The notes: generated from the letters alone by a model not told the origin. Shown: positions 1 through 5,745, counted from the stretch's first letter. The stretch is 6,231 bases of DNA from an uncultured Muribaculaceae bacterium (GCA_902494515.1 CABUTS010000092.1:1-6231); one strand, 5' to 3'. Program-made: numbers and translations.

Positions 1-809
1 CCCTGATGCCCACTGTCCTCACTGTTATCACTGTTATCACTGTTCCCACTGTTCCCACTGTTCCCACTGTTCCCACTGTACACCGTGTAGAGTTCCGCTT
101 TTTCGGCGACGAGCGAGGCAAGCAGGGCGGAATCGTCGCGGAGGTAGGAGAGGGTGGCGGTCAGGGGGCGGCGGGCGTCGGGAAATTCGCTGTAAAGCGT
201 GGGCAAAACCTTGTTGCGCAGACGGTTGCGGCGAAATTCGGAGTCGAGATTGGTGGAGTCGGTGATGAAGCTTTCGCGGCCGCGGAGGTATTCCTCGATT
301 TCGACACGGGGGAAGGAGAGCATCGGCCGGATGTAGATGTCGCGGCGGGGGAGCATCCCCCGGATGCCGCGGATGCCGGAGCCGCGCAGGGCGTTGAGCA
401 GCGAGGTCTCGATGTTGTCGTCGGCGTGATGTCCGAGGGCGATTGCACTAAGATTCAGTGCTTTGGCTTGCTCGGCAAACCAGTCGTAGCGGAGGTTACG
501 GCAGGCCATCTCAATGGATTCTCCGGTCAGTCGGCGGCGTTCGGCAACGTCGAAATCGATAGTCAGCAGCGGGATGCCGCGGCGGGTGCAGAGATCTTCG
601 ACAAACGCCTGGTCGCGGTCGCTTTCGGCTCCGCGAAGGTGGAAATTGCAGTGCAGGGCAGTGATTTCCCAGCCTGCGTCGTGACCCATAAGCAGCAGCG
701 CCACGGAGTCAGCGCCGCCGCTCAGCGCCACCCCCACGCGGGGGCTGCCGCCAAGCTCCAGAAGCTCGGCGGCAGCCTCAAAACGCGATTGAAGGGATGC
801 TGGGGTCAT
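1..809 (-). CDS. tilS: tRNA(Ile)-lysidine synthase TilS, 3' part cut off by window edge
   Basis: TilS is a cytosolic enzyme that uses ATP to attach lysine to C34 of the CAU-anticodon tRNA-Ile, producing lysidine so the tRNA reads AUA; it is usually essential. The 269 visible codons show the N-type ATP pyrophosphatase loop SGGADS at residues 30-35, FHLRGAESDRD near 56-66, GHHADDNIET at 126-135, RPMLSF at 161-166 and DSTNLDSEFRRNRLRN at 184-199, all in the family order. The ATG at 809 overlaps the TGA of the upstream GH97 gene (ATGA), which supports this start and translational coupling. Residues 245-266 are a Ser-Gly/Asp-Asn repeat encoded by a 9-bp tandem repeat, placed just after the PP-loop domain where the substrate-binding helical domain should begin. 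Family members are usually above 400 residues, so the rest lies outside. The frame is open to base 1. Identity is very secure; whether the full gene is intact cannot be judged. Confidence 0.95.
   Translation of the reverse strand, partial: MTPASLQSRFEAAAELLELGGSPRVGVALSGGADSVALLLMGHDAGWEITALHCNFHLRGAESDRDQAFVEDLCTRRGIPLLTIDFDVAERRRLTGESIEMACRNLRYDWFAEQAKALNLSAIALGHHADDNIETSLLNALRGSGIRGIRGMLPRRDIYIRPMLSFPRVEIEEYLRGRESFITDSTNLDSEFRRNRLRNKVLPTLYSEFPDARRPLTATLSYLRDDSALLASLVAEKAELYTVYSGNSGNSGNSGNSDNSDNSEDSGHQ
11..82. repeat. 9-bp tandem repeat inside tilS (8 units)
   Basis: Eight consecutive 9-bp units with the plus-strand pattern cactgtNNN. The last three bases are cct, tat, tat, tcc, tcc, tcc, tcc and aca. 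Four adjacent units are identical, which points to recent slippage. Read in the tilS frame on the minus strand, the units encode S-G-N, S-D-N and S-E-D triplets. The period is a multiple of three, so gain or loss of a unit changes protein length but not frame. Confidence 0.95.
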
Positions 810-2806
810 TTAGGCATGAAGGTGATGGCCTGACCGCCGGTAGGAGCCATGGCGATCTCGAGGGTGTCGGCGGAGGTCACATCCTTGGAGGTGATCACGA
901 GCTTCTCGGGGTCGTTGGCGGCGGGGTCATCGGCGTAGATGGTGGCGGTGTAGGTGACACCTTCCTTCAGGAAGTCGAGAGGCACCTGGAGGGTGCGGGC
1001 CTCGCTGTTGGTGCCGGCGCCGAGGAAGAAGGTCTCGCCTGCGCGGCGGGCTACGACGATGTATTCGCCGATTTCACCCTGCAGGGCGGAGGACCAGTCG
1101 CAGTCGGCGTTGAAGTCGCGGAAGAACTGGAATCCGGGCTGACCTTCGTAGTTCTCGATCTGGTCGGAAGCCATCTGGAGCGGGGAGTAGATGATTACCC
1201 AGTTGGCGATCTGACGGGCGAGGGTGGTCTTGATGCAGCAGTCGGCGTTCGGGCCGTTCCATTCCAGACGGCCGGGGTCGGCCTTGGCACGTTTGTAGTT
1301 GATGTCGAAGATGCCGGGGGTGTAGTCCATCGGGCCGGAGAGCAGACGGGCGAAGGGGAGGATGCAGAGGTAGTCGGCGGAGTTGCCGGCTGACCATGCG
1401 TTCCATTCCATGCCGCGGGCACCCTCGCGGGTCATCATGTTGGGCCATGTGCGGCGGATGCCGGTCTCTTTGATAGGTTCATGGGCGTCGACCATCAGGT
1501 TGTATCGGGCAGCGGTCTCGACCACCTTCTGGTAGTGGCGGACGCCGTACTGCGAGTGATGGAAGTAGCCCCCCTTGAAACCGCCGGCGTAACCGGTCTT
1601 GAGGGTGTGGATTCCAAGCGACTGATAGTAGGCAAAGGTGCTGTCGAGCGCAGCCTCATATTCGGGGATGTTGCCGCCGGTTTCGTTGTGAGCCCAGAGC
1701 TCAATGCCCTGGCTGGCGGCGTAGCGGGCGATGGAGTCGATGTCGAAGTCGGCGTAAGCCTTCATGTACTCGAAGTGCTGGTTGCCGCCCCAGTTTTCCC
1801 ATCCTTCGTTCCACCCCTCGAAGAGCACGCCCTGGAGGTTGTTGGCCTTTGCGAAGTCGATGTATTTGATGGCGTTCTCGGTGGTGGCGCCGTGACGCGG
1901 ACCCATCACCCAGGTCTGGGTGCCAAGGTGCATGCCCCACCAGATGCCGACATATTTCTGCGGCTTGATCCAGGAGGTGTCGGCGATTTTCGAGGGCTCG
2001 TTGAGGTTGAGGATGAGCGCGGAGTTGATCAGGTCGGTTGCGTTGCGTCCGATCTGCAGTGTGCGCCAGGGGGTGACGAACTTCGCCGGGGTCACGGCCT
2101 TCACGCCGTCGGGCATCGGGGCGAGGTTGGCTTTGAAAGAGCGGGGAGCCACGGAGTCGCTCAGAAGTGTCATCTCGGGGTAGTCGTAGAGGGCAGCCTC
2201 ATGGATTGAACCGTAGACCTTCGTGGAGTCGGTGCGGAAGGTGAAGGGTGTATTGGCGTTGACGACGCTGTCGAGGGGGAGTGTGCGGTAATCCATCTCG
2301 TAGGAGTCGAAGTTGGCGGGAATCGACCATGAGGTTGCGGTTTGGGCGAAGTTGAACCGGGTCAGTTCGTCCATGATGGTCACGGAGTCGCGACCGGCGG
2401 CTTCCCATTCATATCGGAAGGCGACGCCGTCGTTGAAGGCACGGAAACGGATGGTCATGGTCAGATTGGGATCGGTGAGTGTCACGGCCATTTCGTTGTA
2501 GTTCTCGCGGAGCTCCTTATTTTCGCCCCAGGGCTGATGCCAGAGGGAGTCGACGGAACTGCGGGTGACGGAGATCTTAGCGTCGGCGGCGGGTGTGAGA
2601 CCTGCGGCTTCGTCGAAGCCGAGAGCCGACGGGGCGATGAGCTGGAGGCCGTCGACGGTGACGGCGTAGGTCATTGCGGAGTCCGTGCGATTGAAGTCGA
2701 CGGCGATGGTGCCGTCGGGCGACTTGAGTGTGGTGCTGTCATCGCTGCAGCCGGTGACGGTTGCAGCCAGGGCTGCTGCCATGAAAATGGAAAGATAGGA
2801 TTTCAT
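806..2806 (-). CDS. GH97 family alpha-glucosidase-like lipoprotein (SusB type, inverting)
   Basis: Glycoside hydrolase family 97 enzyme, 666 residues, a usual length for the family. It probably hydrolyses alpha-linked glucosides from starch-like polymers at the cell envelope. Residues 1-20 form a lipoprotein signal ending in VTGC, with C20 as the acylated residue, followed by SDD. An N-terminal beta-sandwich comes next, then a (beta/alpha)8 barrel from about 285 (KYVGIWWG at 284-291), then a C-terminal beta domain. Candidate catalytic and calcium residues are E375 (WAHNET), E443 (AHEPIKETG), E461 and E467 (REGARGMEWN). The 18 and 6 residue spacings equal those of E508, E526 and E532 in Bacteroides SusB. 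KTGYAGG at 403-409 has no Asp where retaining members carry a nucleophile, so an inverting mechanism is inferred. Substrate is not provable here: no SusC/SusD or other glycan genes lie in the window. A promoter lies 32 bp upstream, and tilS overlaps the stop. Confidence 0.93.
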   Translation of the reverse strand: MKSYLSIFMAAALAATVTGCSDDSTTLKSPDGTIAVDFNRTDSAMTYAVTVDGLQLIAPSALGFDEAAGLTPAADAKISVTRSSVDSLWHQPWGENKELRENYNEMAVTLTDPNLTMTIRFRAFNDGVAFRYEWEAAGRDSVTIMDELTRFNFAQTATSWSIPANFDSYEMDYRTLPLDSVVNANTPFTFRTDSTKVYGSIHEAALYDYPEMTLLSDSVAPRSFKANLAPMPDGVKAVTPAKFVTPWRTLQIGRNATDLINSALILNLNEPSKIADTSWIKPQKYVGIWWGMHLGTQTWVMGPRHGATTENAIKYIDFAKANNLQGVLFEGWNEGWENWGGNQHFEYMKAYADFDIDSIARYAASQGIELWAHNETGGNIPEYEAALDSTFAYYQSLGIHTLKTGYAGGFKGGYFHHSQYGVRHYQKVVETAARYNLMVDAHEPIKETGIRRTWPNMMTREGARGMEWNAWSAGNSADYLCILPFARLLSGPMDYTPGIFDINYKRAKADPGRLEWNGPNADCCIKTTLARQIANWVIIYSPLQMASDQIENYEGQPGFQFFRDFNADCDWSSALQGEIGEYIVVARRAGETFFLGAGTNSEARTLQVPLDFLKEGVTYTATIYADDPAANDPEKLVITSKDVTSADTLEIAMAPTGGQAITFMPK

Positions 2807-2837
2807 GATATGATTAGTTTGGATTTTTTTCGCAATG

Positions 2838-2868
2838 CAAAAGTAGGCAATTGTTGGCGAACAGCCAA
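2838..2868 (-). promoter_or_regulatory. Bacteroidota-type promoter of the GH97-tilS unit
   Basis: On the minus strand a -7 box TACTTTTG (2845-2838) lies 19 bp downstream of TTGG (2868-2865), matching the TTTG-N19-TAnnTTTG pattern of Bacteroidota housekeeping promoters. Transcription would start near 2831, leaving a leader of about 25 nt that is A-rich (seven A in a row) before the ATG at 2806. A perfect 5-bp inverted repeat, TTGGC and GCCAA around a 5-nt centre (2854-2868), overlaps the -33 box and could be a repressor site, though such short dyads arise by chance. Confidence 0.75.
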
Positions 2869-3296
2869 TGATTTGGCGTTTAAAAATATTAATATTGCGG
2901 TATTTTGGAATCCTTCGGCGCTGGGCGGCTCGATGGCTTTGAAACCTTTGAAAGGAATATTTATCAGTGAGCTATCCGGCAGTTTCTTTGCTTTTGGAAT
3001 TTTAAACTTAAAATAAATTTACAAATTAAAACAATAGGGTGCTGAAAACGAATAAAAACAAAACAAGTTATACAAATATGTTTAATAACATATCGTGATT
3101 TAACATCTATTAACCCGAAATTGTATCTAAAAACGGAGATTCTTTTGTTACTTTGCGTTCAGAAAAAGACCATAGACCAAAACTTGGAAATACTGATTGC
3201 ACCTACATAGATTTTTGAATTTTGAATTAATGTGATGAATTAATTGGCATAAGTGACTCGGTTTCATTAGAGAATGAATACATTCTTAAACTTACG
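2869..3296. other. AT-rich spacer without a convincing gene
   Basis: This stretch upstream of the GH97 promoter is strongly AT-rich compared with the GC-rich genes around it and has stops in all frames apart from short runs. A perfect 18-bp dyad, ATATGTT-TAAT-AACATAT, lies at 3076-3093. A sequence resembling a -7 box, TTACTTTG, sits at 3148-3155 on the plus strand, but no TTG lies 19-21 bp upstream. If active, it would produce an RNA of about 180 nt ending at the hairpin at 3297-3346. No tRNA, 6S, SRP or tmRNA signature was recognised. Confidence 0.5.
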
Positions 3297-3300
3297 CCAA
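3244..3300. other. Predicted RNA stem-loop next to the 3297-3346 hairpin
   Basis: TTGGCATAAGT (3244-3254) pairs with ACTTACGCCAA (3290-3300) over 11 positions with one non-Watson-Crick pair: A/C in plus-strand RNA, a G/U wobble in minus-strand RNA. Inside it lies a second hairpin, AGAATG-AATA-CATTCT (3271-3286). Bases 3297-3300 (CCAA) are also needed by the larger hairpin to the right, so the two structures compete at the junction. This could be part of a small RNA or of the 3' untranslated region of the ABC operon. Confidence 0.45.
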
Positions 3301-3346
3301 TATAAATGCCGGGAGCGATGAGAATCGCGCCCGGCATTTATATTGG
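3297..3346. terminator. Long GNRA-capped hairpin, possible terminator
   Basis: Seventeen continuous base pairs (3297-3313 with 3330-3346) are followed by one A/G mismatch, five more pairs (GCGAT/ATCGC) and a GAGA tetraloop. The outer stem is AT-rich and the inner stem is GCCGGG/CCCGGC. No uninterrupted T-run follows on either strand, so it is not a textbook intrinsic terminator. Its place about 75 bp past the last reading frame of the minus-strand operon makes termination or 3'-end protection of that mRNA the simplest reading. Confidence 0.6.
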
Positions 3347-3357
3347 GGGTAACCAAA

Positions 3358-3399
3358 TGAGAAATCAGTGGAGGAACCTGAGAAATCAGTGGGGGAACC
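3358..3399. repeat. Two tandem copies of a 21-bp repeat
   Basis: Copies at 3358-3378 and 3379-3399 each begin tgagaaatcagtgg and end ggaacc, differing at a single base (a or g at unit position 15). A partial third copy may begin at 3400 (tgagg). They lie between the micropeptide stop and the long hairpin. The core cagtgg..gaac resembles the unit of the tilS repeat read on its coding strand (cagtgggaa). Confidence 0.9.
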
Positions 3400-3422
3400 T
3401 GAGGAGTAAGCAGATGAGGGAA

Positions 3423-3500
3423 TCAGAGGATGCAGCAGAGGATGACAAGCAGGGCGGTCAGGAACATGGAGATGAAGGCCGGGAGGTCGAAAGCAGTCAT
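3423..3500 (-). CDS. Putative 25-residue membrane micropeptide
   Basis: An unrecognised small reading frame starts 30 bp after the GntR stop, on the same strand. The peptide begins MTAFDLPAFISMFLTALL and ends VILCCIL. It is one hydrophobic segment spanning about residues 6-25, with a single charged residue (D5), an adjacent Cys pair at 22-23 and no C-terminal tail. Most codons end in G or C (TTC, GAC, CTC, GCC, ATC, CTG), as in the real genes nearby and unlike the AT-rich spacer to the left. No Shine-Dalgarno is visible; the leader is AT-rich, which is normal for this phylum. It would be the third gene of the ABC-gntR operon. It may be a single-pass subunit or modulator of the transporter, but nothing in the sequence proves a role. 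Translation is not proven, and a chance hydrophobic frame of this length is possible. Confidence 0.6.
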   Translation of the reverse strand: MTAFDLPAFISMFLTALLVILCCIL

Positions 3501-3530
3501 GGCTGTGGAAAATATTAAATGTGAGGGAAA

Positions 3531-3881
3531 TTAACTGGGAAGGTAGGGGAGGATGTCGGCGGCGGTGAGGCCCAGACGGGTCATTTCGGCCGAGAGGGTT
3601 TTCAGAGTAGTGTCGAAGAATTCAGCACGTCGGTCGACGCGGATGCGGTCGGTGGCGTCGGCGGTGAGCTCGAAGCCCATGCCGCGGCGCGCGGCGATAA
3701 TTCCGGCGTTCTGCAGGTGTTCCATCGCCTTGAGGATGGTGCGCGGATTTACCCCGAGTTCACCCGAAAGCTCGCGGACCGACGGAATCAGTGCTCCGGC
3801 CTTCCAGCGTCCGCCGAGGATGGCGTCGCAGGCGTAGTCCACAATCTGCCGGTATATTGGTTTGTTGTCGTTAAAATCCAT
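3531..3881 (-). CDS. GntR family transcriptional regulator, YtrA subfamily
   Basis: DNA-binding regulator of 116 residues. The start MDFNDNKPIYRQI is typical of the short YtrA-type GntR proteins. The winged helix covers about residues 10-71, with PSVRELSGELGVNPRTI (33-49) as the helix-turn-helix and RRGMGFEL (65-72) as the wing. Only about 45 residues follow, so there is no large ligand-binding domain. That length is characteristic of YtrA regulators, which commonly control an adjacent ABC transporter. The gene lies 12 bp downstream of the ABC gene on the same strand, so the two are almost certainly co-transcribed, with the regulator as the second gene. Autoregulation through the dyad at the operon promoter (5691-5712) is an inference. 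The signal it senses is unknown. Confidence 0.92.
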   Translation of the reverse strand: MDFNDNKPIYRQIVDYACDAILGGRWKAGALIPSVRELSGELGVNPRTILKAMEHLQNAGIIAARRGMGFELTADATDRIRVDRRAEFFDTTLKTLSAEMTRLGLTAADILPYLPS

Positions 3882-3893
3882 GATTTCAGGCGA

Positions 3894-5618
3894 TTAGTTG
3901 TGGTAATGTTTGGGCGAAAAGAGGCGGTAGATGAGCACTGTCAGCACGATTACTGCAGTTAGAGTGACGGCGAGTGTCATGTAGCTGACGAGGTTCGGAG
4001 TGTTGAAGTATTGCTGAGTTATCTCCATGATTTCGGTTTCGGAAGCCTTGGGACGGCCTTCGACGGCATCCCTGAAACCCTGGTTGAAGGCAAGGGTGAG
4101 TCCCCATATCAGCCCCAGGACTCCGTTGACGGCGGCAGCTACGACTACGGCAATCACGCCGTTGATAATGCGGTTGATACGGCTGCGCATCACCACGTAG
4201 GTGCAGAGCAGGGTGCTGAAAAGGTAGCTCGCGGCGCCGATGGCTGTCAGCGTTGCGAGACTGCTGTTGAATTTCACTTCGTAGACGTGCAGCATCCCCG
4301 GAGTCTGGATCGCAGGTATATGGAGGTAGAGGTAGCTGGCGATGGTCGGGAGAATGAACAGCAGGGCCGGGATGAGGATGACGGCATAGAAGAGGTAATA
4401 GACGAGCTTTTCGGAAGCCGACACGGGGAGCATCTTCAGGACCGGACGGGCGTCGCCGCCGCGGCCGAAGTCCAGCGGGGAGAGCTGACCGAGGTAGGAG
4501 ATGATGGTCGAAAGGAGGGTGAACAGGGTCATCTGTGCCCAGTTAGGGAGGGGGAGAAGTAGACATATGGCGACAGCGAGCGAGATCACCGGGGTCCAGA
4601 TGAGCTGGGTCCTGACCTTGAGGTTGTTCCAGCGGGCGAGCTTGAGGACGCGGGCCAGAGAGAAGCGGGAGGATGCCGGGCATGAGGGATTCTCGGCTGC
4701 TTGTGTGGCAGCGGCTTTGGTGGCGACGTCTTTGGTGGCGGCGTCATTTTCAGCGCAGAGACGTGCTTCCGGGGCGTCTTTGGAGAAAAGCGACAGAATC
4801 CGCTCTCTGGCCGGAGAATTCAGGGCGAAGTACAGGCGGCGCCAGTCGGTGCGGTCGCTGTCAAAATCCCCGGCGGCGTCGGCGGGGAGAATGGCGAGGT
4901 GACGGCCGAGGTTCTGCTCGGAGAAGAGCGCCTCGGGTAACGGCTCGGGAGAGCTGACAAAGGCGAGACGTTCGGAAATCTCATCCTCGGTGGCGGCGAA
5001 AACCAGCTGGCCGTGGCTGAGCATGATCAGCCCGTCGTAGAGGAACTCGAGTTCGGTGATGGTGTGGGTGGAGATGATTGCGGTCTGCTCGGGGGTGATT
5101 TCCCGGGCGAGAAGCTGCTGCAGGGTGCGCTTAGCCTGCAGGTCAAGGGCGTTGGTCGGTTCGTCGAGCAGCAGGAAATCGACGCCGAGAGCCAGAACGT
5201 AGGCTAACTGCGCCTTCTTGCGGTTGCCGAGCGAGGCGTTTTTGAACTGTTCGTTTCCGGTGAGGCCGAACGCTTCGAGGTTGCTGTCGAAAAGCTCCTG
5301 CGAGAACCCGGGGTAGAAGGGGGAGTGCGCACGCGCGAAGTCGCGGATGGTCTTGCCGGGGAAGTAGCTGTTGTCCTCGAGCATGAAGGCTCGGCCTTTG
5401 CAGGCGGGAGTGTCGGAATCGGAGGGGACGCCGTCGAGCAGGCAGCTCCCTTCGCGCGGGGTCAGCAGTCCGGCGATGATTTTGAGCATGGTTGTTTTGC
5501 CGGCGCCGTTTTCACCTAAAAGGAGGTAGAAACCGGGGTCGAGAGCCATAGTGATGTGGTTCAGGGCGTCGGCGGGTTGCTTGCGGTAGCTGAAGGAGAG
5601 GTTATCGAATGTCAGCAT
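3894..5618 (-). CDS. Fused ABC transporter: N-terminal ATPase plus C-terminal membrane domain
   Basis: Single-chain half-transporter of 574 residues. The ATPase domain shows Walker A GENGAGKTT (35-43), a divergent signature ASLGNRKK (128-135) in place of LSGGQ, Walker B FLLLDEPT (148-155), D-loop NALD (156-159) and switch His H185 (STHT). This part resembles the separate YtrB-like ATPases of Bacteroidota and seems complete by about residue 280. An Ala/Thr-rich linker follows (about 281-316), then roughly six membrane segments near 340-358, 364-380, 405-425, 455-475, 483-507 and 545-565. Domain order NBD-TMD matches ABCG-type half-transporters, so it probably works as a homodimer; export is inferred and the substrate is unknown. 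The frame is open 46 codons further upstream, to 5756, but that start would lie upstream of the promoter (-33 box at 5742-5745), so the ATG at 5618 is chosen. It heads an operon with gntR and the micropeptide. Confidence 0.9.
   Translation of the reverse strand: MLTFDNLSFSYRKQPADALNHITMALDPGFYLLLGENGAGKTTMLKIIAGLLTPREGSCLLDGVPSDSDTPACKGRAFMLEDNSYFPGKTIRDFARAHSPFYPGFSQELFDSNLEAFGLTGNEQFKNASLGNRKKAQLAYVLALGVDFLLLDEPTNALDLQAKRTLQQLLAREITPEQTAIISTHTITELEFLYDGLIMLSHGQLVFAATEDEISERLAFVSSPEPLPEALFSEQNLGRHLAILPADAAGDFDSDRTDWRRLYFALNSPARERILSLFSKDAPEARLCAENDAATKDVATKAAATQAAENPSCPASSRFSLARVLKLARWNNLKVRTQLIWTPVISLAVAICLLLPLPNWAQMTLFTLLSTIISYLGQLSPLDFGRGGDARPVLKMLPVSASEKLVYYLFYAVILIPALLFILPTIASYLYLHIPAIQTPGMLHVYEVKFNSSLATLTAIGAASYLFSTLLCTYVVMRSRINRIINGVIAVVVAAAVNGVLGLIWGLTLAFNQGFRDAVEGRPKASETEIMEITQQYFNTPNLVSYMTLAVTLTAVIVLTVLIYRLFSPKHYHN
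4716..4745. repeat. Duplicated 15-bp unit in the ABC linker
   Basis: Two adjacent 15-bp units, tttggtggcgacgtc (4716-4730) and tttggtggcggcgtc (4731-4745), differ at one base. In the ABC frame they give the pentapeptides DAATK and DVATK, followed by a decayed copy, AAATQ. The linker between the ATPase and membrane domains therefore seems to have grown by in-frame duplication. Confidence 0.85.
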
Positions 5619-5690
5619 AATCGGGTTGATGAATGAGTTCCTAATCGGAGGTCTGGGGCGCGTTGCCTGTCCGTTCTGGTAGGTGTTGCG

Positions 5691-5712
5691 GTGTTGCACT
5701 TCGATACAACAC
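5691..5712. promoter_or_regulatory. Dyad at the ABC operon start point, candidate operator
   Basis: GTGTTG (5691-5696) and CAACAC (5707-5712) form a perfect 6-bp inverted repeat with a 10-bp centre. It begins just 2 bp downstream of the -7 box of the ABC promoter, so it covers the predicted transcription start. That spacing suits a dimeric repressor such as the GntR protein encoded in the same operon. A further GTGTTGC half-site lies at 5683-5689, so a leader hairpin is an alternative reading. Confidence 0.45.
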
Positions 5713-5714
5713 TG

Positions 5715-5745
5715 CAAAGGTAGGGCTTTCGGCGGAATTTGCAAA
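5715..5745 (-). promoter_or_regulatory. Bacteroidota-type promoter of the ABC-gntR operon
   Basis: On the minus strand TTTG (5745-5742), a 19-bp spacer and TACCTTTG (5722-5715) match the Bacteroidota consensus exactly. Transcription would begin near 5708, giving an untranslated leader of about 90 nt before the ATG at 5618. It excludes the longer ABC reading frame starting at 5756. Confidence 0.85.

Noticed and set aside
11..82. CRISPR array or phase-variable frameshift switch
   Set aside because: Units are 9 bp with no unique spacers, and the period keeps the tilS frame whatever the copy number.
6..833. 275-residue plus-strand frame beginning with a TVPTVPTV repeat
   Set aside because: It is the antisense shadow of tilS and of its 9-bp repeat; tilS has clear family motifs on the minus strand.
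1481..2209. 242-residue plus-strand frame, with others at 797-1393 and 2342-3016
   Set aside because: Antisense to the GH97 gene; long open antisense frames are expected where third codon positions are GC-rich, and no family motif is visible.
2945..2955. CCTTT-G-AAAGG short palindrome
   Set aside because: Five-base arms in an AT-rich spacer are expected by chance and no gene or promoter is aligned with it.
3150..3346. 6S RNA, tmRNA, SRP RNA or tRNA gene
   Set aside because: No paired 5' and 3' ends of the 6S type, no tRNA-like arms or tag frame, and no SRP loop motif could be found by eye.
3306..3518. 70-residue plus-strand frame
   Set aside because: It begins inside the long hairpin, reads through the 21-bp repeats and lies antisense to the micropeptide; composition is low-complexity and hydrophilic without a recognisable domain.
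4011..4562. 183-residue plus-strand frame and other plus-strand frames at 4501-5519
   Set aside because: All are antisense to the ABC fusion, which has complete Walker A, Walker B and switch motifs.
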